The notes beneath the pieces were generated by a model. The model saw nothing but the letters and a program-made list of their open reading frames with translations, made no database searches and was not told where the DNA came from. Source: Planctomycetota bacterium (GTDB lineage: Bacteria > Planctomycetota > GCA-002687715 > DRQF01). Taken from it: DNA of 59,465 bases. Where the stretch lies: positions 1-59,465 of the forward strand of contig DRQF01000026.1 of the NCBI GenBank assembly GCA_011369445.1. The letters run 5' to 3'. A program made the position numbers and the translations under genes. Positions 1-8,442 of the stretch are shown here, in pieces (position 1 is the stretch's first letter; every line of letters begins with the position of its first letter).

Positions 1-177
1 ACAAGCCCACGACTGGGGGCTACGTGATCTCGAATGCGGTGAGCCTCAAAGTCCAAACGCCATAGGCTAAATCGAGTATCCCATTGGCCTCGTCACCGCA
101 GGCGTGGCGGACCGCAGGAATGGGTTGGAGTTTGAGTGCGGGGATAGTCGTCGGCGCTTTGCCCCCCTGTCCACCTG
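1..177. other. Non-coding flank, nothing recognised
   Basis: No convincing gene, RNA or terminator is seen here. It lies downstream of the minus-strand gene that stops at 178. A short arm pair (AGCCC/GGGCT) near base 5 has no following T run, so it is not a clear terminator. Confidence 0.4.
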
Positions 178-1599
178 TCACTGCACCCCATCGGGGACAG
201 CGGGGGTCGTGAGTTCGAAGCTCTGGAGGATGAGTTCCAGTTGCTTGCGGGCCGCGTCGAAGCGTTCGAGGGGTGCCGAGGCAAGAAGAGCGTAGGCGCG
301 ATCCTTGCCGACCGAGATCTGGCCCAGGGTCCTCAGGACATTGCCCTTGTGGTCGCCTTCGGCCTCGAACCGGATGGCGGTTCGACCACCGAGGGTTTGG
401 GGCTTCTGATAGAGAACCTGGAAGTCTCGGCTCTTCATCTCCATCTTGCGCAAAAGATCCATGGCAATCGTCTCGGGCTCGGTGGACTGACCGATGCGGT
501 CGATGACAATGACGTCCACGCTCGCCTGCTGCGTGGGATTGAGAAGCGAGACGCTGAGCGCACCGTCATCCTCGGGCAACTCGAAGGACCAGGTGAGGTT
601 GGGACGCGCCAGGCGATAGCCGGAGGGGACGTTCTCGTAGGCGAGAGAAAGATCGACCGTATCGTCATCGACCGGCTCGCCCTTGGCGTAGGCGGCCACG
701 TTGTCCGGGTCGGCGCGGAGCGCCACCATATGACGCCCTCCCAACTCTTCCCGGACGACGCCTCCATACCCGTCCACCCAGATCTCCCGGGCGCGATCAC
801 CCTCGTCGAATCGCCACACCGTGACGAACTGGTGGCGGCCGGCGACCAGCTCCTTGCGGAGAGTCCGCGTCGCGTGAACCCTGATAAACCGACTCCGGAG
901 GCTGTCGAAGACCTTGACGACCTCGCCCTTGTCGGGGAAGTGAGTCGTGTCCGCCAGACGTCGGAGCAGAGGAAGCATGAATTCGGTCTTGGGGTCGAAA
1001 AGGATCTCGCTGTCTGATTCCTTTCCTCCCTCAACAGAATGAATCACGAGGTGCCCTGATCGCACGTGGCCCGACGTCAGGCTCGACCAGTCAGGGCTTA
1101 CCTCACTTACGCGAAAGAACTTGGGGTGCAGGTCCTTGTCGATGAACTCCTCGAGACGCATGTCCAGATCGAGCTGGCCGTCCTTCTTGAGGAACACGGT
1201 GCGTTCCGTGAAGAGGAATCCGAGCTGGCCGTCCATGTTGTGCTTCTTGAGAGAGGTTTCGCGCCAGCCGACCCGATGTCCGCGATAGTAGACGTAGAAC
1301 GACTCGTGCCGCTCCTCGAAGCGACCGAGACTCAAGACCTCCGTGGCCGCCTTCTCCACCTCCTTGCGCGTGGCGCGAACGATCTCCTTGATCCGACGCT
1401 TGGGGATTTGGATCTCGCCTCCGCGGAAGAGGATTGAAACGTACTTGCGGTTTTCCTCCGTGATGCGGCCCACGAATTCGTGACCGTTTTTCAGCTTCAC
1501 GACGTCGTACTGCTGATCCTTCTTTTCGGGGGCCGCGTCCTGGGCGACACCCCAGCAGGTGAGCAAGAGAATCAGGCCGAGACCGGAAACGAAACGCAT
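178..1599 (-). CDS. Secreted protein with N-terminal SH3/LSm-like segment, unknown function
   Basis: Exported protein of 473 residues. The ATG at 1599 is chosen over upstream in-frame starts because it is preceded by AGAGGG and begins a clean Sec signal peptide (MRFVSGLGLILLL, cleavage near GVAQ). Residues about 32-70 (LKNGHEFVGRI, IQIPKRRIKEIV) look like a small SH3/LSm-like beta barrel of the kind found at the start of many planctomycete secreted proteins. The C-terminal 160 residues alternate beta strands and a final helix and end in LQSFEL, resembling PsbP/Mog1-like secreted domains. No catalytic motif is seen. It is the last gene on its strand before the window edge, and the hypothetical gene upstream ends at 1736. 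Confidence 0.75.
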   Translation of the reverse strand: MRFVSGLGLILLLTCWGVAQDAAPEKKDQQYDVVKLKNGHEFVGRITEENRKYVSILFRGGEIQIPKRRIKEIVRATRKEVEKAATEVLSLGRFEERHESFYVYYRGHRVGWRETSLKKHNMDGQLGFLFTERTVFLKKDGQLDLDMRLEEFIDKDLHPKFFRVSEVSPDWSSLTSGHVRSGHLVIHSVEGGKESDSEILFDPKTEFMLPLLRRLADTTHFPDKGEVVKVFDSLRSRFIRVHATRTLRKELVAGRHQFVTVWRFDEGDRAREIWVDGYGGVVREELGGRHMVALRADPDNVAAYAKGEPVDDDTVDLSLAYENVPSGYRLARPNLTWSFELPEDDGALSVSLLNPTQQASVDVIVIDRIGQSTEPETIAMDLLRKMEMKSRDFQVLYQKPQTLGGRTAIRFEAEGDHKGNVLRTLGQISVGKDRAYALLASAPLERFDAARKQLELILQSFELTTPAVPDGVQ

Positions 1600-1735
1600 G
1601 GCGAAGCCCTCTTGGGACAAGGAACGATCTGGGACTTCTTTCGGCGATTCGGAGGCTGAAACTGAATGAAAACCCGGAATTTCAGGCCGGCCCGTGGCGA
1701 CCAACGCATGTTCAACCAAAAAGTGCGGAAACGCG

Positions 1736-2314
1736 TCAGAGCCTCTCCGCGCGGAAGCGGCGACGGATGGATCGGAGGATGTTGCGGGGGCCGCCCCGGT
1801 CGCGGACATGAACCCTCACGTAGCGCTGGCAGTTCCAAAACCCCGTGAGCCATCCCACCATGGGGAGAACGTATCCATAGGGGCCAAGATCCTCCTCGAA
1901 GTCCTCGAACACGTACCTCATGAGGATGTCGAAATCGGATCGGTCGAATGCGGGAAGAGGCACGTCGAGGAAGCCATGACGCCACCCCCGAACCTCGCTC
2001 CACTTGGCCAGTCCACCATCCTCCACGTATTCCCACCTCATCCAGCCAAGCTCGGCTCGGCCGTTGTGAAGCCCCTTCCGAGGTCCGTCGGGGTGTCTCC
2101 CTTGGTAGATCCCCCACACGACGGGACGGGAGGCCTGGAGAGGGTCTCCCTTGACGTCGAGGAGTTCCAGCCAAGTGTGATATCCGAAGGCACCGATGAG
2201 ACGACTCCAGAAACCGGGAGGCAGCGGCCGAAAATGCACACGAACCAGAGCGCCGCGGCCGGACGTCGTATCGGTGCACACATCGTCCCAAACAGGTCGT
2301 CTCTCTCCTGTCAT
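1736..2314 (-). CDS. Conserved hypothetical, possible permuted papain-like fold
   Basis: A 192-residue cytosolic protein, rich in Trp and Tyr, with no signal peptide or membrane segment. Its ATG overlaps the stop of the upstream rRNA methylase gene as ATGA, so the two are translationally coupled. Two motifs stand out: GYHTWLEL with His46 near the N-terminus, and FWNCQRYV with Cys162 near the C-terminus. A His-first, Cys-last order with an NC motif is seen in permuted NlpC/papain-like and PPPDE-type hydrolases. That match is inference from motif order only. If wrong, this is simply an unknown conserved protein. Confidence 0.6.
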   Translation of the reverse strand: MTGERRPVWDDVCTDTTSGRGALVRVHFRPLPPGFWSRLIGAFGYHTWLELLDVKGDPLQASRPVVWGIYQGRHPDGPRKGLHNGRAELGWMRWEYVEDGGLAKWSEVRGWRHGFLDVPLPAFDRSDFDILMRYVFEDFEEDLGPYGYVLPMVGWLTGFWNCQRYVRVHVRDRGGPRNILRSIRRRFRAERL

Positions 2315-3111
2315 GCGCGACGCCCTCTTGAGAGATGATGCAGAACGACCGCGGAGGCTGCGGCGACGTTGAGAGAATCCACGCCGGGGGCCATGGGGAT
2401 GCGGACCCAGTGATCCGCCATGCGCCGCGTCGCCTCCGAGACGCCATCGTATTCGTGCCCGACGATGACACCCACGCGCCGCGGTGGCTCGAGATCGTCC
2501 AGACGAACGGCCTTGGGCTGAATTGCGGCGGCCACCAACGTCACGGAGGATTCCCGTAACTCATCGAGAGCGGTCGCCCAATTCGATGTCCGACACCAGG
2601 GAACGCTGAGAACGTGCCCCAAGGAAACCCGAAGGGACTTCCGGTAGAGGGGATCGCTACAGTGCGGCGAGAGAATCACGCCGTCGCAGGCCATGGCGGC
2701 GGCGTTCCGGAAGAGTAGACCAATGTTGTCGACATTCGAGACGTCGTCCACGAGGAGCAGGGTCGCGGGAGCGGCTGGCGGCGGGATCAGGTCGGCGAGT
2801 GCACGGCTCTCGAAAGGAGCCCTTCGCCCGGCGGCCAGCACCCCGCGATGAAACGGGAAGCCGGCCACGGTCTCCATCAGTTTCTGGGAGACGACGTAGA
2901 CATCGACGTCGGCGGACGCCGCCTCGTAATGGGCGGCCCACCGCTCCGCCACGAGAACGGCTTGCACGACCCCATCGAGGGCGAGCATTCGATCCACGGT
3001 GAGCGCCCCCTCCCCCAGGAATAAATCGTGTCGCCCCTTCAGATCCCGGTCGCGCACGTCCCGGAAGGGCTCCAGGCGGTCATCATCGAGATTCCCAATG
3101 TGCTGAATCAA
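2311..3111 (-). CDS. SpoU-family tRNA/rRNA 2'-O-methyltransferase
   Basis: RNA ribose 2'-O-methyltransferase of the SpoU/SPOUT class using S-adenosylmethionine. Its C-terminal half carries the three family motifs in order: NVDNIGLLFRNAAA, IVGHEYDGVSE and IPMAPGVDSLNVAAASAV (trefoil-knot SAM site). The N-terminal part is the L30e-like RNA-binding domain. The start is a TTG at 3111, preceded by a perfect AAGGAGG with a 6-nt spacer. Upstream in-frame ATGs add a Cys/Arg-rich stretch unlike the family and lie in a hairpin-rich intergenic region. The product is 266 residues, normal for the family. The substrate (23S rRNA or tRNA) cannot be told from the sequence. Confidence 0.88.
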   Translation of the reverse strand: MIQHIGNLDDDRLEPFRDVRDRDLKGRHDLFLGEGALTVDRMLALDGVVQAVLVAERWAAHYEAASADVDVYVVSQKLMETVAGFPFHRGVLAAGRRAPFESRALADLIPPPAAPATLLLVDDVSNVDNIGLLFRNAAAMACDGVILSPHCSDPLYRKSLRVSLGHVLSVPWCRTSNWATALDELRESSVTLVAAAIQPKAVRLDDLEPPRRVGVIVGHEYDGVSEATRRMADHWVRIPMAPGVDSLNVAAASAVVLHHLSRGRRA

Positions 3112-3155
3112 GCGCCCCCTCCTTGCGTCGAGCCCCATCCTGGCACCGTGGCAGG

Positions 3156-3191
3156 CTCTTCGCCAGGGAGAGGCACCTCCCTGGAGAAGAG
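3156..3191. repeat. Inverted repeat, 15-nt arms
   Basis: Arms 3156-3170 and 3177-3191 pair at 14 of 15 positions around a 6-nt loop; the single mismatch is G-A. It lies between the divergent starts of the SpoU methylase (3111) and the parvulin (3311). It could fold in either transcript or be a protein-binding site. Confidence 0.75.
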
Positions 3192-3193
3192 GG

Positions 3194-3246
3194 AATTCCA
3201 GACCCCGACTGGCGTCCGAGACCGACGGAATCGAGGGTCTGGAATT
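3194..3246. repeat. Perfect 12-bp inverted repeat, 29-nt spacer
   Basis: AATTCCAGACCC at 3194-3205 is exactly complementary to GGGTCTGGAATT at 3235-3246. It sits 2 nt beyond the first hairpin and 64 nt before the TTG start of the parvulin gene. Confidence 0.8.
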
Positions 3247-3310
3247 GCAAACCGGCTCGGGCGGAATACGCTGGGAAACAGAGTCCTCTTCACTGTTCGG
3301 GAGATGCCCC

Positions 3311-4723
3311 TTGAGATTCACAGTTCTATGCGCCGCCGTCCTGCCATTGATCCTGATCGGGCTGTCCGCGAGCGCAACCCCTTCCCAAACTCAAGAGCCT
3401 GCGCTCGTGTCCGGCGTCCCGGTCCCCGCGGGCGCCGTCGCCGTCATCAACGACCAGACCATCCCCATCCCCCGCTTCGTGGATGCGGTTCATCGCCGCT
3501 ACGCCAGCCACACGACGGGCGTCGAAACGCTCAACGCGCTTCTTCAGGAGCGCATCATTCGACACAACATGAAGGAGCGGGGCCTTTCCATCAGCGACGA
3601 TGACGTCGCGAAACGCTACGACGCGCTCGATCGCAGGATCCGGGAGGCCACGCAGGGGAAGAAGACGATTGACACCGTCCTGGAGGAACAAGGACTCTCG
3701 AAGGACGAGTTCTTGGCCAAACTGCGCATGGAGACCGCTCTCCACCGCATGACCGCGAAGGATTTCGGTCGAGAGGACGTCCTCCCCGCTGACGAGGTCC
3801 AATGGCTGCGGTCGAAGACCCTTCAGGCCAAGGTAGAACGCGATGCGTCCAAGCTCCCCAAGGACGCCGCCGCGCGAGTCTACGGAGAATTCATCACGAA
3901 AACGGATTTCGTGAAGACTCTCCTCGCCCACCTCCCGAAAAAGGAGGTCCTGCAAATCGTCCAGTCGATGATGCAAGAAGAGCTGGCCCAGCAGATGCTC
4001 GAGTCCCAGGGAGGTCATCTCGAGCCCAGTGACATCGACCGTGTCTACGACACCATGAAGACACGCTTCGAAAGCGATCCGCGCTTCCAGGGTCTGTCCT
4101 TCCCCGACTTCATTCGGGAACGGGAAGGCATGGGCCCTGAGACGCACAAGGCGAGTGCCGGATTCCGTCGCGAAGCCTGCCTCAATCTCCTCGCCCCCAA
4201 GCTCGTTCCCGACAAGACCGCGGCGACGGTCTATGAACGAGAGAAGGAGTATTACGGCCCGGTCTACGAGCTCGCCCACATCCTGATTCGCGGCAGCGAC
4301 CGTGCGAAGGATCGCCGCCTCCTCCGGTCCATGGCCGACGCCAAGAAGGAAGCCGACAAGATCATGAAGCGCCTGCGGAAGGGCGAGAGCTTCAAGGATG
4401 CGGTCAAGCTCTACAGCGAGGACTCCAGAACGAAGTTCAAAGGCGGCGTAATCGGATCCTATACCCCCAAGACCGCGAGGGAGGCGGGCTTTGGCGACGA
4501 GGTCTCGAAGGCTGAGGTCGGAGCCGTTTTCGGTCCCATCCGAGACGGGCTCGGCTACCACATCTACAAACTCGTCAGCAAGAAACCGGCGCCGCCTCTC
4601 GATGAGAAGATCGTCGCCGACTTGAGGCTTCGGGCGGCTCACCGAGCCTTCGCCGAGGCATGGAGAGACGCCAAGAAGGGCATCGATCTGCACAGTTTCC
4701 TCGGCACCGAAAGCTCGAAGTGA
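3311..4723 (+). CDS. Secreted SurA-like peptidyl-prolyl isomerase (parvulin)
   Basis: Predicted periplasmic foldase of 470 residues. I place the start at TTG 3311 (GGGAG 8 nt upstream), because it directly opens a signal peptide (RFTVLCAAVLPLILIGLSASA). A longer reading adds a hydrophilic stretch before the hydrophobic core. Residues about 35-330 are helical SurA_N/PrsA-like chaperone regions rich in Lys and Glu. The parvulin domain lies around 340-440, with YELAHILIRG, a charged helix (KKEADKIMKRLRKGESF) and KGGVIGSY. The end of the gene is 1 nt from the aldolase gene start, so the two are probably co-transcribed. The likely role is outer-membrane or secreted protein folding. Confidence 0.85.
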   Translation: MRFTVLCAAVLPLILIGLSASATPSQTQEPALVSGVPVPAGAVAVINDQTIPIPRFVDAVHRRYASHTTGVETLNALLQERIIRHNMKERGLSISDDDVAKRYDALDRRIREATQGKKTIDTVLEEQGLSKDEFLAKLRMETALHRMTAKDFGREDVLPADEVQWLRSKTLQAKVERDASKLPKDAAARVYGEFITKTDFVKTLLAHLPKKEVLQIVQSMMQEELAQQMLESQGGHLEPSDIDRVYDTMKTRFESDPRFQGLSFPDFIREREGMGPETHKASAGFRREACLNLLAPKLVPDKTAATVYEREKEYYGPVYELAHILIRGSDRAKDRRLLRSMADAKKEADKIMKRLRKGESFKDAVKLYSEDSRTKFKGGVIGSYTPKTAREAGFGDEVSKAEVGAVFGPIRDGLGYHIYKLVSKKPAPPLDEKIVADLRLRAAHRAFAEAWRDAKKGIDLHSFLGTESSK

Positions 4724-4724
4724 A

Positions 4725-5447
4725 ATGAGTTCCGAGTCCTGGAACGACGGGCTGCGAAGGCTCCGCGGTGAGATCCTCGGCACGTGCCGACGCATGTATG
4801 CCAACAAGCTCATCGCCGCCACGGATGGCAACGTCTCGGTCAGAGTGGCCGAGGATGAGTTGCTCATCACTCGCAGCGGAATCTCCAAGGGGGACGCGGA
4901 AGAAGAAGACATCCTCCGTGTCGACTTCGATGGGAACGTTCTCGAAGGCCGCGGACGCCCGTCCTCCGAGATTCGCATGCATCTCGCCTGCTACGAGGAG
5001 CGCCCCGACATCGCGGCGGTCGTTCACGCCCACCCCCCCACCGCGGTCGCGTTTACCTTGGCGGGAAAAACGCTCGCCCAATGCATCATCCCCGAGGTCG
5101 TCGTGACCCTCGGTGCGGTCCCGACCCTCCCCTACACGACTCCAACCACCGAAGCGGTCCCCCTGGCCGTCCGACGAGTCATTCGTCACGCCGATGCCCT
5201 CATGCTGGAGCGGCACGGAGCCGTCACCGTAGGAAGGAGCGCGATGGATGCCTACTACAAGCTGGAGAAACTCGAGCACGCCGCCCACGTCACTTGGCTC
5301 GCCCACCAACTCGGGCGGGTCAAGACTCTCCCGGCAGACGAAGTGCGGAGACTCTTGGCGCTCCGCTCTTCAACGCTGCTGGACGGCAAGAATCCACTGT
5401 GCAACGAATGCGTCCTCGCCTGTCACGAGGGTTTGGAAGGGGCCTGA
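4725..5447 (+). CDS. Class II aldolase/adducin family protein
   Basis: Zinc-dependent sugar-phosphate aldolase of the FucA/AraD/MtnB superfamily, 240 residues. Visible signatures are DGNVSVR near the N-terminus, SGISKGD for phosphate binding, the acidic SSEIRMH segment, the metal-binding HAHPP and a later ERHGAV histidine. The closest described type is L-fuculose-phosphate aldolase, but the substrate cannot be assigned. It starts 1 nt after the parvulin stop. The C-terminal 40 residues include a Cys-containing tail (NPLCNECVLAC) not needed for the fold, which might bind metal. Confidence 0.85.
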   Translation: MSSESWNDGLRRLRGEILGTCRRMYANKLIAATDGNVSVRVAEDELLITRSGISKGDAEEEDILRVDFDGNVLEGRGRPSSEIRMHLACYEERPDIAAVVHAHPPTAVAFTLAGKTLAQCIIPEVVVTLGAVPTLPYTTPTTEAVPLAVRRVIRHADALMLERHGAVTVGRSAMDAYYKLEKLEHAAHVTWLAHQLGRVKTLPADEVRRLLALRSSTLLDGKNPLCNECVLACHEGLEGA

Positions 5448-5459
5448 GACGCCCTCCTC

Positions 5460-6437
5460 TCAGCCTTGGCCGAGCCTGCGAAAAAGGCCCTTCAATCGCT
5501 CTTCAATCTTCGAGCGCCAGACCTCCGGGTCCGTGATCCCGAGCTTCCGCAGTCCCGCATCCGACCGGGAGTCACGCGCCCGCCAGAGATGCGCGACAGC
5601 CGCTTCGAGATCTCCCTTGCGCTCCCGGACATCGGCCAGCCACAGATTGACGAGGGGATGATCCGGGAGAATCGCCCAGGCCTCCTTGCAACGCGCCTCG
5701 GCCTGTCTCCAAAGGGCATCGTCATCTCCGCTATGCCTCGCCCGCTCGACAGCCACGCGCGCCCGCATGGAGAGAAGCGAAAAGGAGTACGGGTGGACCT
5801 CAAGGGACTTCGCAAGAACGGTCTCGGCCTCGGCAAGTTTCCCTTGCCGTCGATCGAGATCCGCGAGCGACACGGAACTCTCCAGGTGATGCGGATCGAC
5901 TTCGAGAGCCCTTCGAAATGATTCTCTCGCACCCGCGACATCCCCCGCCTTCTCAAAGAGAACTCCCTTGGTCCACAAGACGATGACGGCTGTCTCCCCG
6001 TCGGTGGCAGCGTCCTCGTTCAAAAGGGTCAGAGCTTCATCTCGACGGCCCAGGTCCTCCAGAAGCACGGCCTTGGCGCTCCGCGCCTTGGAGTCCTCGG
6101 GATCGACACGGAGGCATCGATCGTAAGCGGCGAGACTCTCCTTCTGCCACCTGCTCGCCTTCTCGGCATCCCCCTCCGCCTTCGCCTGCAAGTAGAGGTC
6201 GTGATACGTCAACCCCAAATTGTAGAGGATGCGGTGATCGTCAGGATGCGCCTCCAGGGCCTGACGGTAGTACCGGATGGCTCCGTGGTAGTCACCGTCG
6301 TCGTAGCGCTCGATACCCCGTCCGAAGTCGTCCAGGACGACGACCGCGGAGGAGCCGCACGCTCCCAAGGCGATGGCGGTCGTGACGACCAACCCGAACG
6401 CAGCCAGCCGACTCGAAGGACCTCGATTACTGATCAT
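5460..6437 (-). CDS. TPR-repeat lipoprotein at the end of the Mla operon
   Basis: Lipoprotein of 325 residues with a signal peptide ending in the lipobox LGAC (Cys27). TPR-like helices follow, for example YDDGDYHGAIRYYRQALEAHP, a block near 150-190 (AGARESFRRALEVDPHH) and another near 280. It probably acts as a protein-interaction scaffold in the periplasm, anchored to a membrane. The ATG overlaps the 3' end of mlaD by 11 nt, which ties it to the lipid transporter. Mla systems normally use MlaC or MlaA beyond the inner membrane. Neither is in this window, so this lipoprotein is a candidate accessory factor (inference). Confidence 0.85.
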   Translation of the reverse strand: MISNRGPSSRLAAFGLVVTTAIALGACGSSAVVVLDDFGRGIERYDDGDYHGAIRYYRQALEAHPDDHRILYNLGLTYHDLYLQAKAEGDAEKASRWQKESLAAYDRCLRVDPEDSKARSAKAVLLEDLGRRDEALTLLNEDAATDGETAVIVLWTKGVLFEKAGDVAGARESFRRALEVDPHHLESSVSLADLDRRQGKLAEAETVLAKSLEVHPYSFSLLSMRARVAVERARHSGDDDALWRQAEARCKEAWAILPDHPLVNLWLADVRERKGDLEAAVAHLWRARDSRSDAGLRKLGITDPEVWRSKIEERLKGLFRRLGQG

Positions 6438-7560
6438 ATCGCTGGGGCCTCCCCTGAATCACGAACGGCGTCAAATCCTTGACAGGAGGCGCCGCGGCCT
6501 TGACTTCGCCCGGTCCTCCAAAAATGACCTGCGACGGATCCGCCCTCAGACTCATCACGAGCAGACGCGACTCCCGAAGAGTGCGGCGCAACTCATAGAG
6601 TGCGGCGAGGAGATCGGGGTTGCGAACGAGGTCGTTGGTTCCGTCCAAAAGATCGTCCAGCTTTCCCATCGACTCCATGGTCTTCGTCTCGAGCCTGGAC
6701 ACCGTGGAGTTGGCCGTATCCAGGAACTTGGAGATCTTGGGGCGCATCTCCGACAAGGTCGAACGCACATCCGTCACAGCGCCATCGGTGTTGCCCATCA
6801 AAGAATCCGCGTTCTTGAGAGTGTCCGTCAACTTCGTTTCCAGCCTCGCAAGAGACTCGTCCATGTGGGTGAGGACGTCGTTGCCCGTTCCAAGGAGCTT
6901 CTCTCCCCGATCGATGATTCCATCCTCCTGCAGCACGCGGTCACGCAACTGGTGGATGGTGTCATTCACGTTATTCACCGTCGTCCGCGTATCGGCCACG
7001 AGTCCCCAGAGTTCATCCATCTTCTCCTGAGCCAAGACCCGCTGGTTGATGTTCTCGATCATCGTGTTCGTGTTGGCGATGAGAGGTTTGATCTGTTCAC
7101 GCAGCTCATCCAGCATCGTGAACATGTCGCCATACGGCTCACCGACGACGATCAGGCGACCGTCGCCATCCTTGGGGAGGGGATCGCCCTGGGTATTCGG
7201 GACGACACGCAGGTACTTGGACCCCAGCAGCGACTCCTGCTTGATCTCGGCGCGGGTTCCGACGCGCAGTTTTTCCGCGATATGAGGCTCCATGTCGAAG
7301 ACGACCAGAACGCCTCCACCCGTATCGTCGCCTTCGACGCTCGCTCGGATCTCAATCGTCTGGACCGTCCCCACCTGAAGACCGTTGACCGTGACCCGAG
7401 CCTTTTCCTCGAGCAAGGCAACGTCTTGGAACTTGGCGACGAACACGACGTTGTTGGCCGCGAACACGGTCCGCTCCAAGGGCACGATGGCCACGGAGAA
7501 TAGGATCAAGAGGCCGACCAGAATGAAGATTCCCGTGACGACTTCCGACTGCCTGATCAT
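6427..7560 (-). CDS. mlaD: MlaD/MCE-domain lipid-transport protein
   Basis: Substrate-binding subunit of an Mla-type ABC phospholipid transporter, 377 residues. It has one N-terminal membrane segment (residues about 8-27, TGIFILVGLLILFSVAIV). An MCE domain follows at about 38-130 (ARVTVNGLQVGTVQTIEI, GSKYLRV). The remaining 240 residues are helical and low in hydrophobic runs, likely a coiled-coil barrel extension. That makes it longer than E. coli MlaD (183 residues) and more like the long MCE proteins. The start at 7560 follows AGGAGA with an 8-nt spacer; the longer upstream reading lacks one. It lies 34 nt after mlaF and overlaps the TPR lipoprotein gene. Confidence 0.9.
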   Translation of the reverse strand: MIRQSEVVTGIFILVGLLILFSVAIVPLERTVFAANNVVFVAKFQDVALLEEKARVTVNGLQVGTVQTIEIRASVEGDDTGGGVLVVFDMEPHIAEKLRVGTRAEIKQESLLGSKYLRVVPNTQGDPLPKDGDGRLIVVGEPYGDMFTMLDELREQIKPLIANTNTMIENINQRVLAQEKMDELWGLVADTRTTVNNVNDTIHQLRDRVLQEDGIIDRGEKLLGTGNDVLTHMDESLARLETKLTDTLKNADSLMGNTDGAVTDVRSTLSEMRPKISKFLDTANSTVSRLETKTMESMGKLDDLLDGTNDLVRNPDLLAALYELRRTLRESRLLVMSLRADPSQVIFGGPGEVKAAAPPVKDLTPFVIQGRPQRYDQ

Positions 7561-7594
7561 GATGTCCGTCTCCTGTCCATGAGCGAAACCGCCA

Positions 7595-8434
7595 CTAGAC
7601 CATGAGATCCTGAAGGAAACTCGAATAGGCCTCGCTCTCGGCCGCGAGGGCATCGACTTCCCCGTTGACAAATTTCCGTACGCGAGGATCGTCGCTGTTC
7701 AAAAGGTCATCCAGAGTGCCGTAAAGCAGGACATTCCCCTTGTCGAGCATGACGACCTTGTCGGCAATCCGACGCACACTTTCCATCACGTGGGTCACGA
7801 CGACGTTCGTCATCCCCATCTTCGTCTTCAGGTCGTTGATCAATTCGTCGATGGCGGCGGTCGCGATGGGATCGAGTCCGGCGGACGGCTCGTCGTAAAA
7901 AACGATCTTCGGGTCGAGTGCGATGGCGCGGGCCAGGGCCGCGCGCTTCTGCATGCCGCCGGAGATCTCGCTGGGCAGAAGGTCGAAGGCGGCGCGCAAC
8001 CCCACCTGCTCCAGCTTCACTTTCACCATGATCTCGATGGTTTCCGGCGCCTGCTTGGTGTGCATCTCGATGGGTAGCGCCACGTTCTCCCCCACCGTCA
8101 TGGAATTGAGGAGCGCGCCGGACTGGAAAAGTACGCCGAACTTCCGTCGAATGCGATTGAGGTCTCGCTCCTTCATGCCGACGATGTTCTCACCGTCGAT
8201 CCAGACTTCACCCGAAGTGGCGGGGATCGCTCCGATCATGATCTTGAGCAAGGTCGACTTCCCCCCGCCCGATCCACCGAGAACGCAGACGGTCTCGCCC
8301 CGCTTGACGTCGAAAGTGATTCCTTTCAGGACTTCCACCGGGCCGTGGGGCGTCGGAAACGTCTTGGTGACATTCTTGACCGAGATGATGGGCGCCGAAT
8401 TCGACTGCGATCGTTTCCTGGAATCGTCGGCCAT
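7595..8434 (-). CDS. mlaF: MlaF-type ABC transporter ATPase
   Basis: Cytoplasmic ATPase of the Mla phospholipid transporter, 279 residues. It has Walker A GGSGGGKST, a Q-loop near VLFQSGALLNSM, the signature ISGGMQKRAALARA, Walker B IVFYDEPSAGLDP and the H-loop VVVTHVMES. The GALLNSMTV segment and the GGMQKR form of the signature are typical of MlaF rather than general importers. The ATG at 8434 follows a GGGG purine run and lies 8 nt after the mlaE stop. It should pair with the MlaE permease below and with MlaD. Confidence 0.95.
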   Translation of the reverse strand: MADDSRKRSQSNSAPIISVKNVTKTFPTPHGPVEVLKGITFDVKRGETVCVLGGSGGGKSTLLKIMIGAIPATSGEVWIDGENIVGMKERDLNRIRRKFGVLFQSGALLNSMTVGENVALPIEMHTKQAPETIEIMVKVKLEQVGLRAAFDLLPSEISGGMQKRAALARAIALDPKIVFYDEPSAGLDPIATAAIDELINDLKTKMGMTNVVVTHVMESVRRIADKVVMLDKGNVLLYGTLDDLLNSDDPRVRKFVNGEVDALAAESEAYSSFLQDLMV

Positions 8435-8442
8435 GGGGACCC

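Noticed and set aside
3326..4978. 550-codon minus-strand frame over the parvulin and aldolase
   Set aside because: Covers two real genes and has no family features.
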